DNA of 64,000 nt from Flavobacteriales bacterium (GTDB lineage: Bacteria; Bacteroidota; Bacteroidia; Flavobacteriales_F; PHOS-HE28): contig JADJCS010000020.1 of the NCBI GenBank assembly GCA_016703105.1, positions 124,001 to 188,000 of the forward strand, written 5' to 3'. Shown here piece by piece: positions 8,987-16,678 of the stretch. Position 1 is the first letter of the stretch. The number at the start of each line of letters is the position of its first letter. The notes beneath the pieces were generated by a model. The model was not told the origin of the DNA. It ran no database searches and saw nothing but the letters and a program-made list of their open reading frames with translations. Made by a program: the position numbers and the translations under genes.

Positions 8987-9708
8987 GCGACCTTCCGTAC
9001 ACGCCCGCTGAAGAGCAGGGCCGGAATTTCCGCACACGGCAACTGATCACGTACCTGATCATTTTCGCGATCGTGATGTTCTTCGCAGGGCTCACAAGCG
9101 CCTACGTGGTGAGCATGAGCGGCGGTTATTGGGTGGATATCAACCTTCCGCAGGCGTTCCACTACAGCACTGCCTTCATCCTGGTCAGCAGTGTTTTCGC
9201 ACAGTTGGCGCTGAAAAGTGCGAAGGGTGGTGCGATCGCCCGCGTAGCGGTGTTCTTGGGGCTTACCCTCGCCTTGGGCATCGGTTTCACCGTGTCCCAG
9301 TTCAAGGGCTGGAGCGAACTGGTGGCCAAAGGCAACTTCGTCGTGGGCAGCGTGCTCCAGAATTCGGGCCTGTACGGTGCGGACTATTCCATCTCCCTGA
9401 ACGGACAGCCCCTGGTACTGGAGGAGGATAAGTTCTACCTCGCGGATGATGTGGTCCGCGTTCGGCCGCTCAACGCCGAACTCGAGGAGCAGAAGAACAC
9501 CGCCAGCTCGTATTTCTACGCGCTCACAGTGGCCCACCTCGCCCATTTGGCCGCTGGGCTCATCAGCTTACTGGTGATGTTGATCATGGCTTTGATGGGC
9601 CGCTATTCCGCCGGATCCCATGCGGGGCTGTGGAGCGGCGTCCTCTATTGGCACTTCCTGGGGGGGCTCTGGGTATACCTCCTTTTGTTCTTTCGCTTCG
9701 TTCACTAG
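8983..9708 (+). CDS. cytochrome c oxidase subunit III family protein (first copy)
   Basis: 241 residues with five to six membrane segments. The ends match the heme-copper oxidase subunit III family: NFRTRQLITYLIIFAIVMFFAGLTSAYVV at the N-terminus region and ALTVAHLAHLAAGL plus GVLYWHFLGGLWVYLLLFF at the C-terminus. The family stabilises the catalytic subunit I and the oxygen/proton path in the inner membrane. An unusual hydrophilic insert (about residues 120-165) separates the membrane halves. Overlaps ctaB by four bases and is followed by a second, longer subunit III gene 26 bases on; such pairs occur in Bacteroidota caa3-type clusters. Subunits I and II are not in this window. Confidence 0.88.
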   Translation: MSDLPYTPAEEQGRNFRTRQLITYLIIFAIVMFFAGLTSAYVVSMSGGYWVDINLPQAFHYSTAFILVSSVFAQLALKSAKGGAIARVAVFLGLTLALGIGFTVSQFKGWSELVAKGNFVVGSVLQNSGLYGADYSISLNGQPLVLEEDKFYLADDVVRVRPLNAELEEQKNTASSYFYALTVAHLAHLAAGLISLLVMLIMALMGRYSAGSHAGLWSGVLYWHFLGGLWVYLLLFFRFVH

Positions 9709-9734
9709 GTTTGCGCCCGGATCAAAGGAACCCC

Positions 9735-10607
9735 ATGGCAGGAGAAGCGAGCAAGGCCCTGAGCAACGACGTCCTGTGGGGCGGAGGACGCTCCCCGTTC
9801 AGCATCAGCTACGGGAAGTTGATGATGTGGTTCTTTTTGGTGTCCGATGCCCTCACCTTCAGTGGCTTGTTGGTGGCCTATGGGTTCGCGCGCCACGCCG
9901 TGGTGGAACCCTGGCCGATCGGCGAAGAGGTCTTCCGCGCCCTTCCTTTCCTGCACGGCAGCTACCCGTTGATCTATGTGGCCCTGATGACGGCCATCCT
10001 CATCTTCAGTTCCGTGACCATGGTGCTGGCGGTGGAGGCTGGCCATAGAATGGACAAGAAAGGTGTGATCAAATGGCTGTTCCTCACCGTGATCGGCGGC
10101 GCCTTCTTCGTCGGTTCGCAAGCGTGGGAGTGGAGCCACTTCATACACGGTGGCGGAGGGTACATCACCGCACAGGACGGCGCCAAGTACTGGGTCCACA
10201 ACGATACCCACGACACCCATGACCCGGCCAACGCGCCAGGCTTCCACTTGGTAAAGGCCGCGCCAGGTCACTACCTCATCGGGGACCACAATGCGGAAGG
10301 TGGCCATGTGGAAGGAGCGGAGGCCAAAGCCCTGTGGGACGATAAGGTCGCCTACATCGATGGCGCCAACATGGTGCGCAATGAATATGGGCCACCCCAA
10401 TACGGCAACTTCTTCTTCTTCATCACGGGTTTCCACGGCTTCCACGTCTTCAGTGGGGTGATCATCAACATCATCGTGCTCAGCATGGTGATGAAGGGGG
10501 TCTTCCACCGCCGGGGCCACTATGAGATGGTCGAGAAGGCCGGTCTCTATTGGCACTTCGTGGACCTTGTGTGGGTGTTCGTTTTCACCTTCTTCTACCT
10601 CCTCTGA
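9735..10607 (+). CDS. cytochrome c oxidase subunit III (second copy)
   Basis: 290 residues from ATG 9735, chosen over upstream in-frame codons that run into the previous gene. Subunit III features: KLMMWFFLVSDALTFSGLLVAYGF in the first segment, VGSQAWEWSHFI, then FFFITGFHGFHVFSGVIINI and GLYWHFVDLVWVFVFTFFYLL at the end, the last two being strongly conserved in the family. Contains a long polar insert with many His and Asp (about residues 155-215) between segments. Probably assembles with the first copy and the subunit IV encoded next into a caa3-type terminal oxidase in the inner membrane. Confidence 0.9.
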   Translation: MAGEASKALSNDVLWGGGRSPFSISYGKLMMWFFLVSDALTFSGLLVAYGFARHAVVEPWPIGEEVFRALPFLHGSYPLIYVALMTAILIFSSVTMVLAVEAGHRMDKKGVIKWLFLTVIGGAFFVGSQAWEWSHFIHGGGGYITAQDGAKYWVHNDTHDTHDPANAPGFHLVKAAPGHYLIGDHNAEGGHVEGAEAKALWDDKVAYIDGANMVRNEYGPPQYGNFFFFITGFHGFHVFSGVIINIIVLSMVMKGVFHRRGHYEMVEKAGLYWHFVDLVWVFVFTFFYLL

Positions 10608-10640
10608 TCAAACGCCTTCGCCGGGCTACGGCGGCTTGAA

Positions 10641-11009
10641 ATGGAGCGCGACGACATCATCGAATACAGCCTGGACGCCCACCATAGCGAGGAGACCGGT
10701 CGCAAGATCCGCAAGACCATCTGGCAGGTCACACTGCTCATGGCCATCATCACCACGGTGGAGGTGGCGCTTGGCGCCTATTGGAAGGATTGGTTCCCGA
10801 ACTCGTGGGGCATGGTGAAGTGGACCTTCATCGTACTTACGCTCGTAAAGGCCACCTACATCGTCATGTCCTTTATGCACTTGGGCGACGAACGCCGGAA
10901 CATCCGCGCCATCATCCTGCTGCCTTACGGCCTGTTCATCCTGTACCTGCTCTTCATCGCCATCTGGGAATCGAACTACGTGTACCGGATGCTGGAGCTC
11001 TTCCAATGA
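10641..11009 (+). CDS. cytochrome c oxidase subunit IV family protein
   Basis: 122 residues with three hydrophobic segments, the size and topology of bacterial COX4/CtaF-type subunits. Diagnostic text: TLLMAIITTVEVALGAYW, then VLTLVKATYIVMSFMHLGDER, where the K-A-xx-I-V-xx-F-M-H-L pattern is typical for this family, then a last segment FILYLLFIAIW. Such subunits help assemble the terminal oxidase. Lies 33 bases after the second subunit III gene and 7 bases before the SCO gene, so clearly in the same operon. Confidence 0.85.
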   Translation: MERDDIIEYSLDAHHSEETGRKIRKTIWQVTLLMAIITTVEVALGAYWKDWFPNSWGMVKWTFIVLTLVKATYIVMSFMHLGDERRNIRAIILLPYGLFILYLLFIAIWESNYVYRMLELFQ

Positions 11010-11016
11010 GCCGCTG

Positions 11017-11721
11017 ATGGAACCCGCCTCCCGGGCGAAGAAGTTCGCGGTGCTGGGAGGCATCGCAGGGTTCGTGCTTCTTTTGTTCATCTTCTTCTCC
11101 CCGCTCGCGGGCATGGTGGAACACAAGTTCCAATTCCTGCCTTACTTCGGCCCCAAAGAGGTGAACGCCCCGGGCGATACCACTTATTTCACCGTGCCGC
11201 CTTTCGCGTTCGAGGACCAGTTCGGCCGTCCCTTCACCGACCGTTCGGTGGAAGGCAAGATCTTGGTGGTCGACTTCTTTTTCACGCGGTGCGGGACCAT
11301 CTGCCCGCGCATGACCGTACAAATGCAGCAGCTTCAGTTGAAGCTCGACGATCCCGCCTATGCCGATGTGGTGTTCCTCAGCCACACCGTCGATCCGGAG
11401 AACGATTCCGCCGAAGTGCTGAACGCTTATGCACGGCGGTACGAGGCCGATACCGCGCGTTGGAAATTCCTCACCGGAACGAAGGAGGATCTCTATCTCC
11501 TTGGGAGCGAAGGCTATTTCCTCGCCGCACGGGAGGACGTGATGGCGCCCGAAGGCTTCCTGCACTCCGAGATGTTCGTACTGGTGGACAAGGACCGCCA
11601 CATACGCGGCTACTACGACGGCACCAGCACCGAGCAGGTGGGCAAATTAGCCACCGACCTGAAGATGCTGCTGAAAGAGGAGAAGATCAAGAAGCGCGAT
11701 GCTGCTTTGGCCCGCGACTGA
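11017..11721 (+). CDS. SCO1/SenC family copper chaperone
   Basis: 234 residues: an N-terminal membrane anchor (about 10-32) and a thioredoxin-fold SCO domain outside the membrane. The copper ligands are present: Cys92 and Cys96 in FTRCGTICPRM (C-x3-C) and His183 in FLHSEMFVLVD. SCO proteins deliver copper to the CuA centre of cytochrome c oxidase or reduce its cysteines. Its position inside the oxidase cluster, seven bases after subunit IV, agrees with that role. ATG 11017 is preceded by the overlapping TGA of the upstream region and has no competing start. Confidence 0.92.
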   Translation: MEPASRAKKFAVLGGIAGFVLLLFIFFSPLAGMVEHKFQFLPYFGPKEVNAPGDTTYFTVPPFAFEDQFGRPFTDRSVEGKILVVDFFFTRCGTICPRMTVQMQQLQLKLDDPAYADVVFLSHTVDPENDSAEVLNAYARRYEADTARWKFLTGTKEDLYLLGSEGYFLAAREDVMAPEGFLHSEMFVLVDKDRHIRGYYDGTSTEQVGKLATDLKMLLKEEKIKKRDAALARD

Positions 11722-11770
11722 ACCGTCCCGACACTGACAACTGGCAACCAGCAACTGCCACCTATCTTCA

Positions 11771-12321
11771 ATGCCCCAGCCCTATCCAGCCCGCCTGCTC
11801 GATCTGGCGGAGGCCGTGGCCAAGCGCTGGATCTGGATCTTCAGTGGGGTGGTCTTTCTTGCGGTCGTGGTGTTGAACCGGGTACAAGTGCCCGCGCCCG
11901 GTGGCTTTGATGTGCATGTCTTCGCGCGGATCAATGCGACCCTCAATAGCGGTGTTAGCCTGCTGCTGCTAGCCGGACTTTTTTCGGCCAAGGCAGGTAA
12001 TTGGAGGTTGCATCGCGGCGTGATGCTCTCGGCCATGGTGCTGTCGATCCTCTTCCTGGTGTCGTACATCCTGCACCATTTGTTCGCGGGCGATACACGC
12101 TTCGGCGGGGAAGGAGCGGTCCGTGTGGTGTACTACATCATCCTCGCTACACACATCATCCTTGCGGCGGGGTCGTTGCCCTTCATCCTGCTCACGGCCT
12201 ATCGCGCGATGTCCGCGCAATACCCGCCCACCGCAAATTGGCGAAGCGCCTCTGGCCGGTCTGGTTCTACGTGAGCGTGACCGGGGTCGTGGTGTACTTC
12301 CTGATCTCGCCTTACTACTAG
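11771..12321 (+). CDS. DUF420 membrane protein, frame-shifted in this sequence
   Basis: The first frame (11771-12274) gives MPQPYPARLLDLAEAV, several membrane segments and YILHHLFAG, the DUF420 signature of oxidase clusters; it then runs into nonsense (ANWRSASGRSGST). The expected family ending, HRKLAKRLWPVWFYVSVTG and then FLISPYY, continues in the next frame to the stop at 12321. One C missing from the run at 12223-12225 (or 12227-12229) explains it; restoring it gives AQYPAHRKLAKR and a 183-residue protein. DUF420 proteins accompany caa3-type oxidase genes and are thought to help assembly; the exact function is unknown. Likely a sequence error rather than true decay. Confidence 0.75.
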
Positions 12322-12327
12322 GGAGCC

Positions 12328-12335
12328 TACCTTCG
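12328..12335 (+). promoter_or_regulatory. putative -7 box directly upstream of the 84-residue CxxC protein
   Basis: TACCTTCG ends only four bases before the ATG at 12340. If used, transcription would start at or next to the start codon, giving a leaderless message. Confidence 0.45.
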
Positions 12336-12339
12336 CACC

Positions 12340-12594
12340 ATGAAGTTCCGCTTCATTTTTGCCTTGTTCTTCTTCGTCATGCTTCTTCCTCCAGAAGTGC
12401 TGGCGCAAGGTTGTGCGATGTGCAAGGCCACGGTGGAAAGCCAGGACAAGGCCTTCGGTGGCCCGCAGGCCATCGGCCAGGGGCTCAACAGCGGCATCCT
12501 TTACCTCATGGCGGTGCCCTACCTGCTGCTCTTCCTGCTGTTCCGCAAGAAGATCGTGGGCTTCTTCAAGGAGTTCGCCGGGGCGCAAGGCTGA
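12340..12594 (+). CDS. small CxxC membrane protein of the oxidase cluster, function unknown
   Basis: 84 residues: signal peptide or first membrane segment (residues 4-22, ending LAQ), then a CAMC motif with Cys25 and Cys28 exactly at the predicted mature N-terminus, a short polar stretch, a second membrane segment (about 53-69, LYLMAVPYLLLFLLF) and a basic tail. The pair of cysteines placed at the outer membrane face next to SCO and DUF420 genes suggests a metal or redox helper for oxidase assembly, but that is inference; no named family was recognised. It may have its own promoter. Confidence 0.7.
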   Translation: MKFRFIFALFFFVMLLPPEVLAQGCAMCKATVESQDKAFGGPQAIGQGLNSGILYLMAVPYLLLFLLFRKKIVGFFKEFAGAQG

Positions 12595-12624
12595 ACGCGT
12601 GCGACGCGAGATCGCATCTCACTA

Positions 12625-12632
12625 TATCTTTG
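12625..12632 (+). promoter_or_regulatory. putative -7 box of the riboswitch-controlled metH transcript
   Basis: TATCTTTG is a perfect TAnnTTTG and ends 18 bases before the first base-paired nucleotide of the SAM-I aptamer at 12651, the expected place for the transcription start. No convincing -33 TTG was found. Confidence 0.6.
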
Positions 12633-12650
12633 CCCCGCGTTCTTTCCGTA

Positions 12651-12787
12651 CGGCTTATCAAGAAAGGCTGAGGGATATGGCCCTTTGAAGCCTTGGCAAC
12701 CCCTCCCCGCTGCAAGGCGGGGCGCACGGTGCCAACTCCAACCCCGACACCCCGGTCTACGAACCGGAGCGGGGACCAGATGAGCTG
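12651..12787 (+). promoter_or_regulatory. SAM-I (S-box) riboswitch aptamer
   Basis: The conserved S-box core is readable: CTTATCAAGAAAGGCTGAGG, then TTTGAAGCC, GGCAACC and, after a variable helix (CCCCGC/GCGGGG), GGTGCCAACTCC. Helix P1 closes with CGGCTTATC (12651-12659) against GATGAGCTG (12779-12787), nine pairs with G-U wobbles. S-boxes bind S-adenosylmethionine and usually turn the downstream methionine gene off. Here the aptamer is followed by an intrinsic terminator (12818-12852) and then metH1. The 3' strand of P1 (GATGAG, 12779-12784) is complementary to CTCATC (12821-12826) in the terminator's 5' arm, the expected antiterminator switch. Confidence 0.95.
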
Positions 12788-12817
12788 CGATCAGGTCCTA
12801 TGGCACCGCCATAGCCC

Positions 12818-12852
12818 AACCTCATCCAGCACACGGGTGGGGTTTCTTTTTT
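12818..12852 (+). terminator. intrinsic terminator of the SAM riboswitch
   Basis: AACCTCATCC (12818-12827) pairs with GGGTGGGGTT (12835-12844), ten pairs including two G-U, with a seven-base loop, and is followed by TCTTTTTT. Upstream, CTATGG-CACCG-CCATAG (12798-12814) is a perfect small hairpin that would sit inside the antiterminator. The metH1 ATG is 33 bases past the T-run. Confidence 0.88.
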
Positions 12853-12884
12853 CTAAGCTGGGATCGGAGCGGCGCGCGTGAACG

Positions 12885-13841
12885 ATGAAGACACTTGAAC
12901 AACTGGCCCAGGAACGGATCCTGATCCTGGATGGTGCGATGGGCACGATGATCCAACGCCTTGGGCTTACCGAGGAGGACTTCCACCCGAAGGGTATGGA
13001 GGAACACCCGATCCTGCTGAAGGGCAACAACGAACTGCTTTCGCTCTCGCGGCCGGAAGCCATCCGCCTGATCCATGAACAATACCTGGAGGCCGGGGCC
13101 GACATTGTAGAGACGAACACTTTCAGCGCCACCAGTATCGCGCAAGGCGAACACCAGTGCGAGCCGCTGGTTCGCGAGATGAACGTTCGCTCGGCCCAGC
13201 TGGCCAAAGAGGCATGCGCCAAGTATACGGCCCTGGATCCTTCACGTCCACGTTTTGTGGCAGGTGCCATCGGACCCATGAACAAGACGGCTTCGCTGAG
13301 CCCTGACGTGAACGATCCCGGTTATCGGGCCGTGACCTTCGATGAACTAGTGAAGGCCTATGCGGAACAGGTGGATGCACTGCTTGATGGCGGGGTGGAC
13401 CTGCTGTTGGTGGAGACCATCTTCGACACGCTCAACGCCAAGGCCGCTTTCTATGCCATTGAAGAGGTGTTCGAGAAGCGAGGTACGCGTGTGCCGCTGA
13501 TGTGCAGCGTCACCATCACCGACGCCAGCGGCCGCACACTCAGCGGACAGACCATCGATGCCTTCCTGATCAGCATGGCGCATGTGCAACTCTTCAGCAT
13601 GGGCCTGAATTGCGCCCTTGGCGCCGCGCAGATGCGGCCCTATCTGGAAGTGATCGCGGAGCAGGCGACTTGTCGCACCAGTGTATACCCGAACGCCGGC
13701 TTGCCCGATCAGATGGGCGAGTACCGCGAATCGCCGGAGGTGACCGCGAAGCTCGTGGGTGAGTTCATGGCCAACGGTTGGGTGAACGTGGTGGGTGTTG
13801 GGTGCTACACAACTCTCGGGGCGACACCGGCATGGAACTAG
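12885..13841 (+). CDS. methionine synthase homocysteine-binding subunit, C-terminus disrupted
   Basis: 318 residues as read, equal to the N-terminal homocysteine S-methyltransferase domain of MetH, a separate gene in flavobacteria. Family text: ILDGAMGTMIQ (14-24), ETNTFSATSI, AGAIGPMN, and GLNCALG with zinc ligand Cys243. The second zinc motif, normally GGCCGTTP, reads GVGCYTTLGATP here: one cysteine (307) aligns, the other is lost, and the frame stops at 13841. The natural end, ALAAEAKKHKPRPLPVFA, is still present in another frame up to the stop at 13902, so about 60 bases around 13785-13850 are altered in a way no single base change repairs. As written the enzyme should be inactive. Under SAM riboswitch control; metH2 follows. 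Confidence 0.85.
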   Translation: MKTLEQLAQERILILDGAMGTMIQRLGLTEEDFHPKGMEEHPILLKGNNELLSLSRPEAIRLIHEQYLEAGADIVETNTFSATSIAQGEHQCEPLVREMNVRSAQLAKEACAKYTALDPSRPRFVAGAIGPMNKTASLSPDVNDPGYRAVTFDELVKAYAEQVDALLDGGVDLLLVETIFDTLNAKAAFYAIEEVFEKRGTRVPLMCSVTITDASGRTLSGQTIDAFLISMAHVQLFSMGLNCALGAAQMRPYLEVIAEQATCRTSVYPNAGLPDQMGEYRESPEVTAKLVGEFMANGWVNVVGVGCYTTLGATPAWN

Positions 13842-13958
13842 CTGCGCCCTCGCTGCCGAAGCGAAGAAGCACAAGCCCCGGCCCTTGCCCGTATTCGCAT
13901 AATTCGGCATCCTTGCATTTCTCCGTGTCCCAGTGCCTCTGTGGTGAATCGTATTGAG

Positions 13959-16652
13959 ATGAGCATCCCGAACTACAGCGGTCTGGAACCGCTCCGCATT
14001 TTCCATGGCGCCAACTTCGTCAACATCGGTGAGCGCACGAACGTCACCGGCAGTGCGGCCTTCCGCAAGTTGATCAAGAACGGCAACTACGATGAGGCCG
14101 TGAACGTGGCGCGCCAGCAGGTGGAGAACGGTGCGCAGGTGCTCGACGTGAACATGGATGAGGGCCTCATCGATGGTGTGCAAGCCATGACCAAGTTCCT
14201 CAACCTCATTGCTGCCGAGCCGGATATCGCGCGCGTGCCTGTAATGGTGGACTCCTCGAAGTTCTCCGTGATCGAAGCGGGTTTGAAGTGCCTACAGGGC
14301 AAAGGCATCGCCAATAGCATCAGCCTGAAGGAAGGGGAGGCGGAGTTCCTGCGCCAAGCCAAGATCATACGCCGCCTCGGTGCGGCCACCGTGGTGATGT
14401 GCTTCGATGAGCAAGGCCAGGCGGACAACTTCGAACGCCGCATCCAGATCGCACAACGCGTATACGACCTGCTGATCAAGAAAGCGGGCTTCCCGCCGCA
14501 CGACATCATCATCGACCCGAACATCCTTACGGTTGCCACCGGGATGAGCGAGCACGACCGCTATGCCATCGATTACATCGAGGCCGTTCGTTGGATCAAG
14601 CAGAACCTGCCCGGCGCGTTGGTCAGCGGTGGCGTGAGCAACGTGAGTTTCAGCTTCCGCGGCAACGAACCCGTTCGCGAGGCCATCCACACGGCGTTCT
14701 TGTACCATGCCATCCAAGCAGGTATGGACATGGGTATTGTGAACGCGGGACAGATCGGCGTGTATGACGATATCCCCAAGGATCTGCTCGAGCACGTGGA
14801 GGACGTGCTGTTGGCACGTCGACCGGATGCCACCGAGCGTATGGTGACGTTCGCGGAACAGTTCAAGGGAGCGCCATCCGCTGAGGTCATCGCGCAGCAG
14901 GCCGCCTGGCGCGAAGGGACTGTCGAAGAGCGGTTGAAGCATGCGCTGGTGCATGGCGTCACGGAGTTCATAGAAGCGGATACGGAAGAAGCCCGCATGA
15001 AATACCACGAACCTGTGCTCGTGATCGAAGGTCCACTAATGGCCGGCATGACGGTGGTGGGCGACCTCTTCGGTGCGGGCAAAATGTTCCTGCCACAAGT
15101 GGTAAAGAGCGCCCGCGTGATGAAGCGGGCTGTGGCCTACCTTGAGCCTTTCCTGGAAGAGAAAAAGACAGCGCAACAGGTCCTGGGAACGCAACGCGAA
15201 GGCGCGAAGAAGGTCCTGCTCGCCACCGTGAAGGGCGATGTGCACGACATCGGCAAGAACATCGTCGGCGTGATCCTCGCTTGCAACGGTTGGCAGGTGA
15301 TCGACCTGGGCGTGATGGTGCAGAGTGCCACCATCCTGCAAGCCGCCCGTGAAATGAAGGTGGACATCATCGGCCTCAGTGGCCTGATCACACCATCGCT
15401 GGACGAGATGGTGCATGTGGCGAAGGAGATGGAACGCGAAGGCTTCGAAACGCCACTGCTGATCGGCGGTGCCACCACTTCGCGCGTTCATACCGCCGTG
15501 CGCATCGCCCCGCACTACAGCAAGCCCGTGGTCCATGTCATCGACGCCAGCCGCAGTGTACCGGTCGTCAGCAACTTGTTCAGCGACAACGAACGCGAAC
15601 GGTTCGAATCAGAGTTGAGGGATGAATACGCCAAGGTGCGCACCCAGTATGAAGGCCACCAACGAGAGAAGGAGTACGTGCCATTGGCCGAAGCGCGCCA
15701 GAAGAAGTTCGCGATCGACTGGACCACAGAACCGCCTGTAGCGCCGAAGAGCACCGGGGTGTTCACCTACCGCAACTATCCGCTCGAAAAGTTGGTGCCC
15801 TATATCGATTGGACGCCCTTCTTCATGGCGTGGGAACTTGCGGGCAAGTATCCTGCGATCCTCACGGACAGCGTGGTAGGCGCCGAAGCGACCCGCTTGC
15901 ACCATGACGCGTTGAGGATGCTCGACCGCATCGTGAAGGAACAGTGGTTGCAAGCCAATGGGGTGGCCGCGATCTGGCCGGCAAACACGGTAGGGGATGA
16001 CGATATCGAGCTTTACGCCGACGTATCGCGGAGCAAGCTGCTCGGCCGTTTCCAGACCATGCGCCAGCAATCGAAGAAGGCGCCGGGTGTGCCGTACATC
16101 GCACTCGCCGACTTCATCGCGCCGAAGGGAACGCCTGACTTCGTGGGTGGCTTCGCCGTTACCACCGGACACGGGGTGGATGAAAGAGTGAAGCGGTTCG
16201 AGGAGAAGCATGACGACTACAGCGCGATCCTGCTCAAAGCCCTGGCCGATCGCCTCGCGGAAGCTTTCGCCGAGAAGCTGCACCAAGAGGTGCGTATGGA
16301 GCTCTGGGGCTATGCGGACCATGAGCACCTTACCAACGAGCAGCTCATCAAAGAAGAGTACGACGGTATCCGGCCCGCACCCGGTTACCCAGCATGCCCG
16401 GACCATACGGAGAAGCCCGAGCTCTTCCGTCTCCTCGAGGCGGAGAAGCACACGGGCATATCGCTAACGGAAAGTCTCGCCATGTACCCTACGGCCGCGG
16501 TCAGTGGGCTGTACTTCGCCCACCCTCGTTCCAAGTACTTCGGGGTGGGCCGCGTCGCCAAGGACCAGATCCTCGATCTGGCCCGGCGCAAGGGCCAGGA
16601 AGCGGTATGGATGGAGCGCTGGCTCAGCAGCAATCTGGGGTACGAACCTTAG
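13959..16652 (+). CDS. metH: cobalamin-dependent methionine synthase, folate, B12 and activation domains
   Basis: 897 residues from ATG 13959; a GTG at 13941 is also in frame. Order of domains: pterin-binding barrel (NIGERTNVTGS, DVNMDEG, SGGVSNVSFSFRG), B12 cap, B12-binding Rossmann domain with DxHxxG at Asp427-His429-Gly432 (GDVHDIG) and LLIGGATTSR, and a C-terminal SAM-dependent activation domain (FVGGFAVTTG, IRPAPGYPACPDH, TAAVSGLYFAHP). It transfers the methyl of methyl-tetrahydrofolate through cob(I)alamin to homocysteine bound by the partner subunit at 12885. Lacks the N-terminal homocysteine domain by design of the split gene. Transcribed behind the SAM-I riboswitch. Confidence 0.95.
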   Translation: MSIPNYSGLEPLRIFHGANFVNIGERTNVTGSAAFRKLIKNGNYDEAVNVARQQVENGAQVLDVNMDEGLIDGVQAMTKFLNLIAAEPDIARVPVMVDSSKFSVIEAGLKCLQGKGIANSISLKEGEAEFLRQAKIIRRLGAATVVMCFDEQGQADNFERRIQIAQRVYDLLIKKAGFPPHDIIIDPNILTVATGMSEHDRYAIDYIEAVRWIKQNLPGALVSGGVSNVSFSFRGNEPVREAIHTAFLYHAIQAGMDMGIVNAGQIGVYDDIPKDLLEHVEDVLLARRPDATERMVTFAEQFKGAPSAEVIAQQAAWREGTVEERLKHALVHGVTEFIEADTEEARMKYHEPVLVIEGPLMAGMTVVGDLFGAGKMFLPQVVKSARVMKRAVAYLEPFLEEKKTAQQVLGTQREGAKKVLLATVKGDVHDIGKNIVGVILACNGWQVIDLGVMVQSATILQAAREMKVDIIGLSGLITPSLDEMVHVAKEMEREGFETPLLIGGATTSRVHTAVRIAPHYSKPVVHVIDASRSVPVVSNLFSDNERERFESELRDEYAKVRTQYEGHQREKEYVPLAEARQKKFAIDWTTEPPVAPKSTGVFTYRNYPLEKLVPYIDWTPFFMAWELAGKYPAILTDSVVGAEATRLHHDALRMLDRIVKEQWLQANGVAAIWPANTVGDDDIELYADVSRSKLLGRFQTMRQQSKKAPGVPYIALADFIAPKGTPDFVGGFAVTTGHGVDERVKRFEEKHDDYSAILLKALADRLAEAFAEKLHQEVRMELWGYADHEHLTNEQLIKEEYDGIRPAPGYPACPDHTEKPELFRLLEAEKHTGISLTESLAMYPTAAVSGLYFAHPRSKYFGVGRVAKDQILDLARRKGQEAVWMERWLSSNLGYEP

Positions 16653-16678
16653 CCCCGGGCTCTTCGTAAGCAGGGCCC

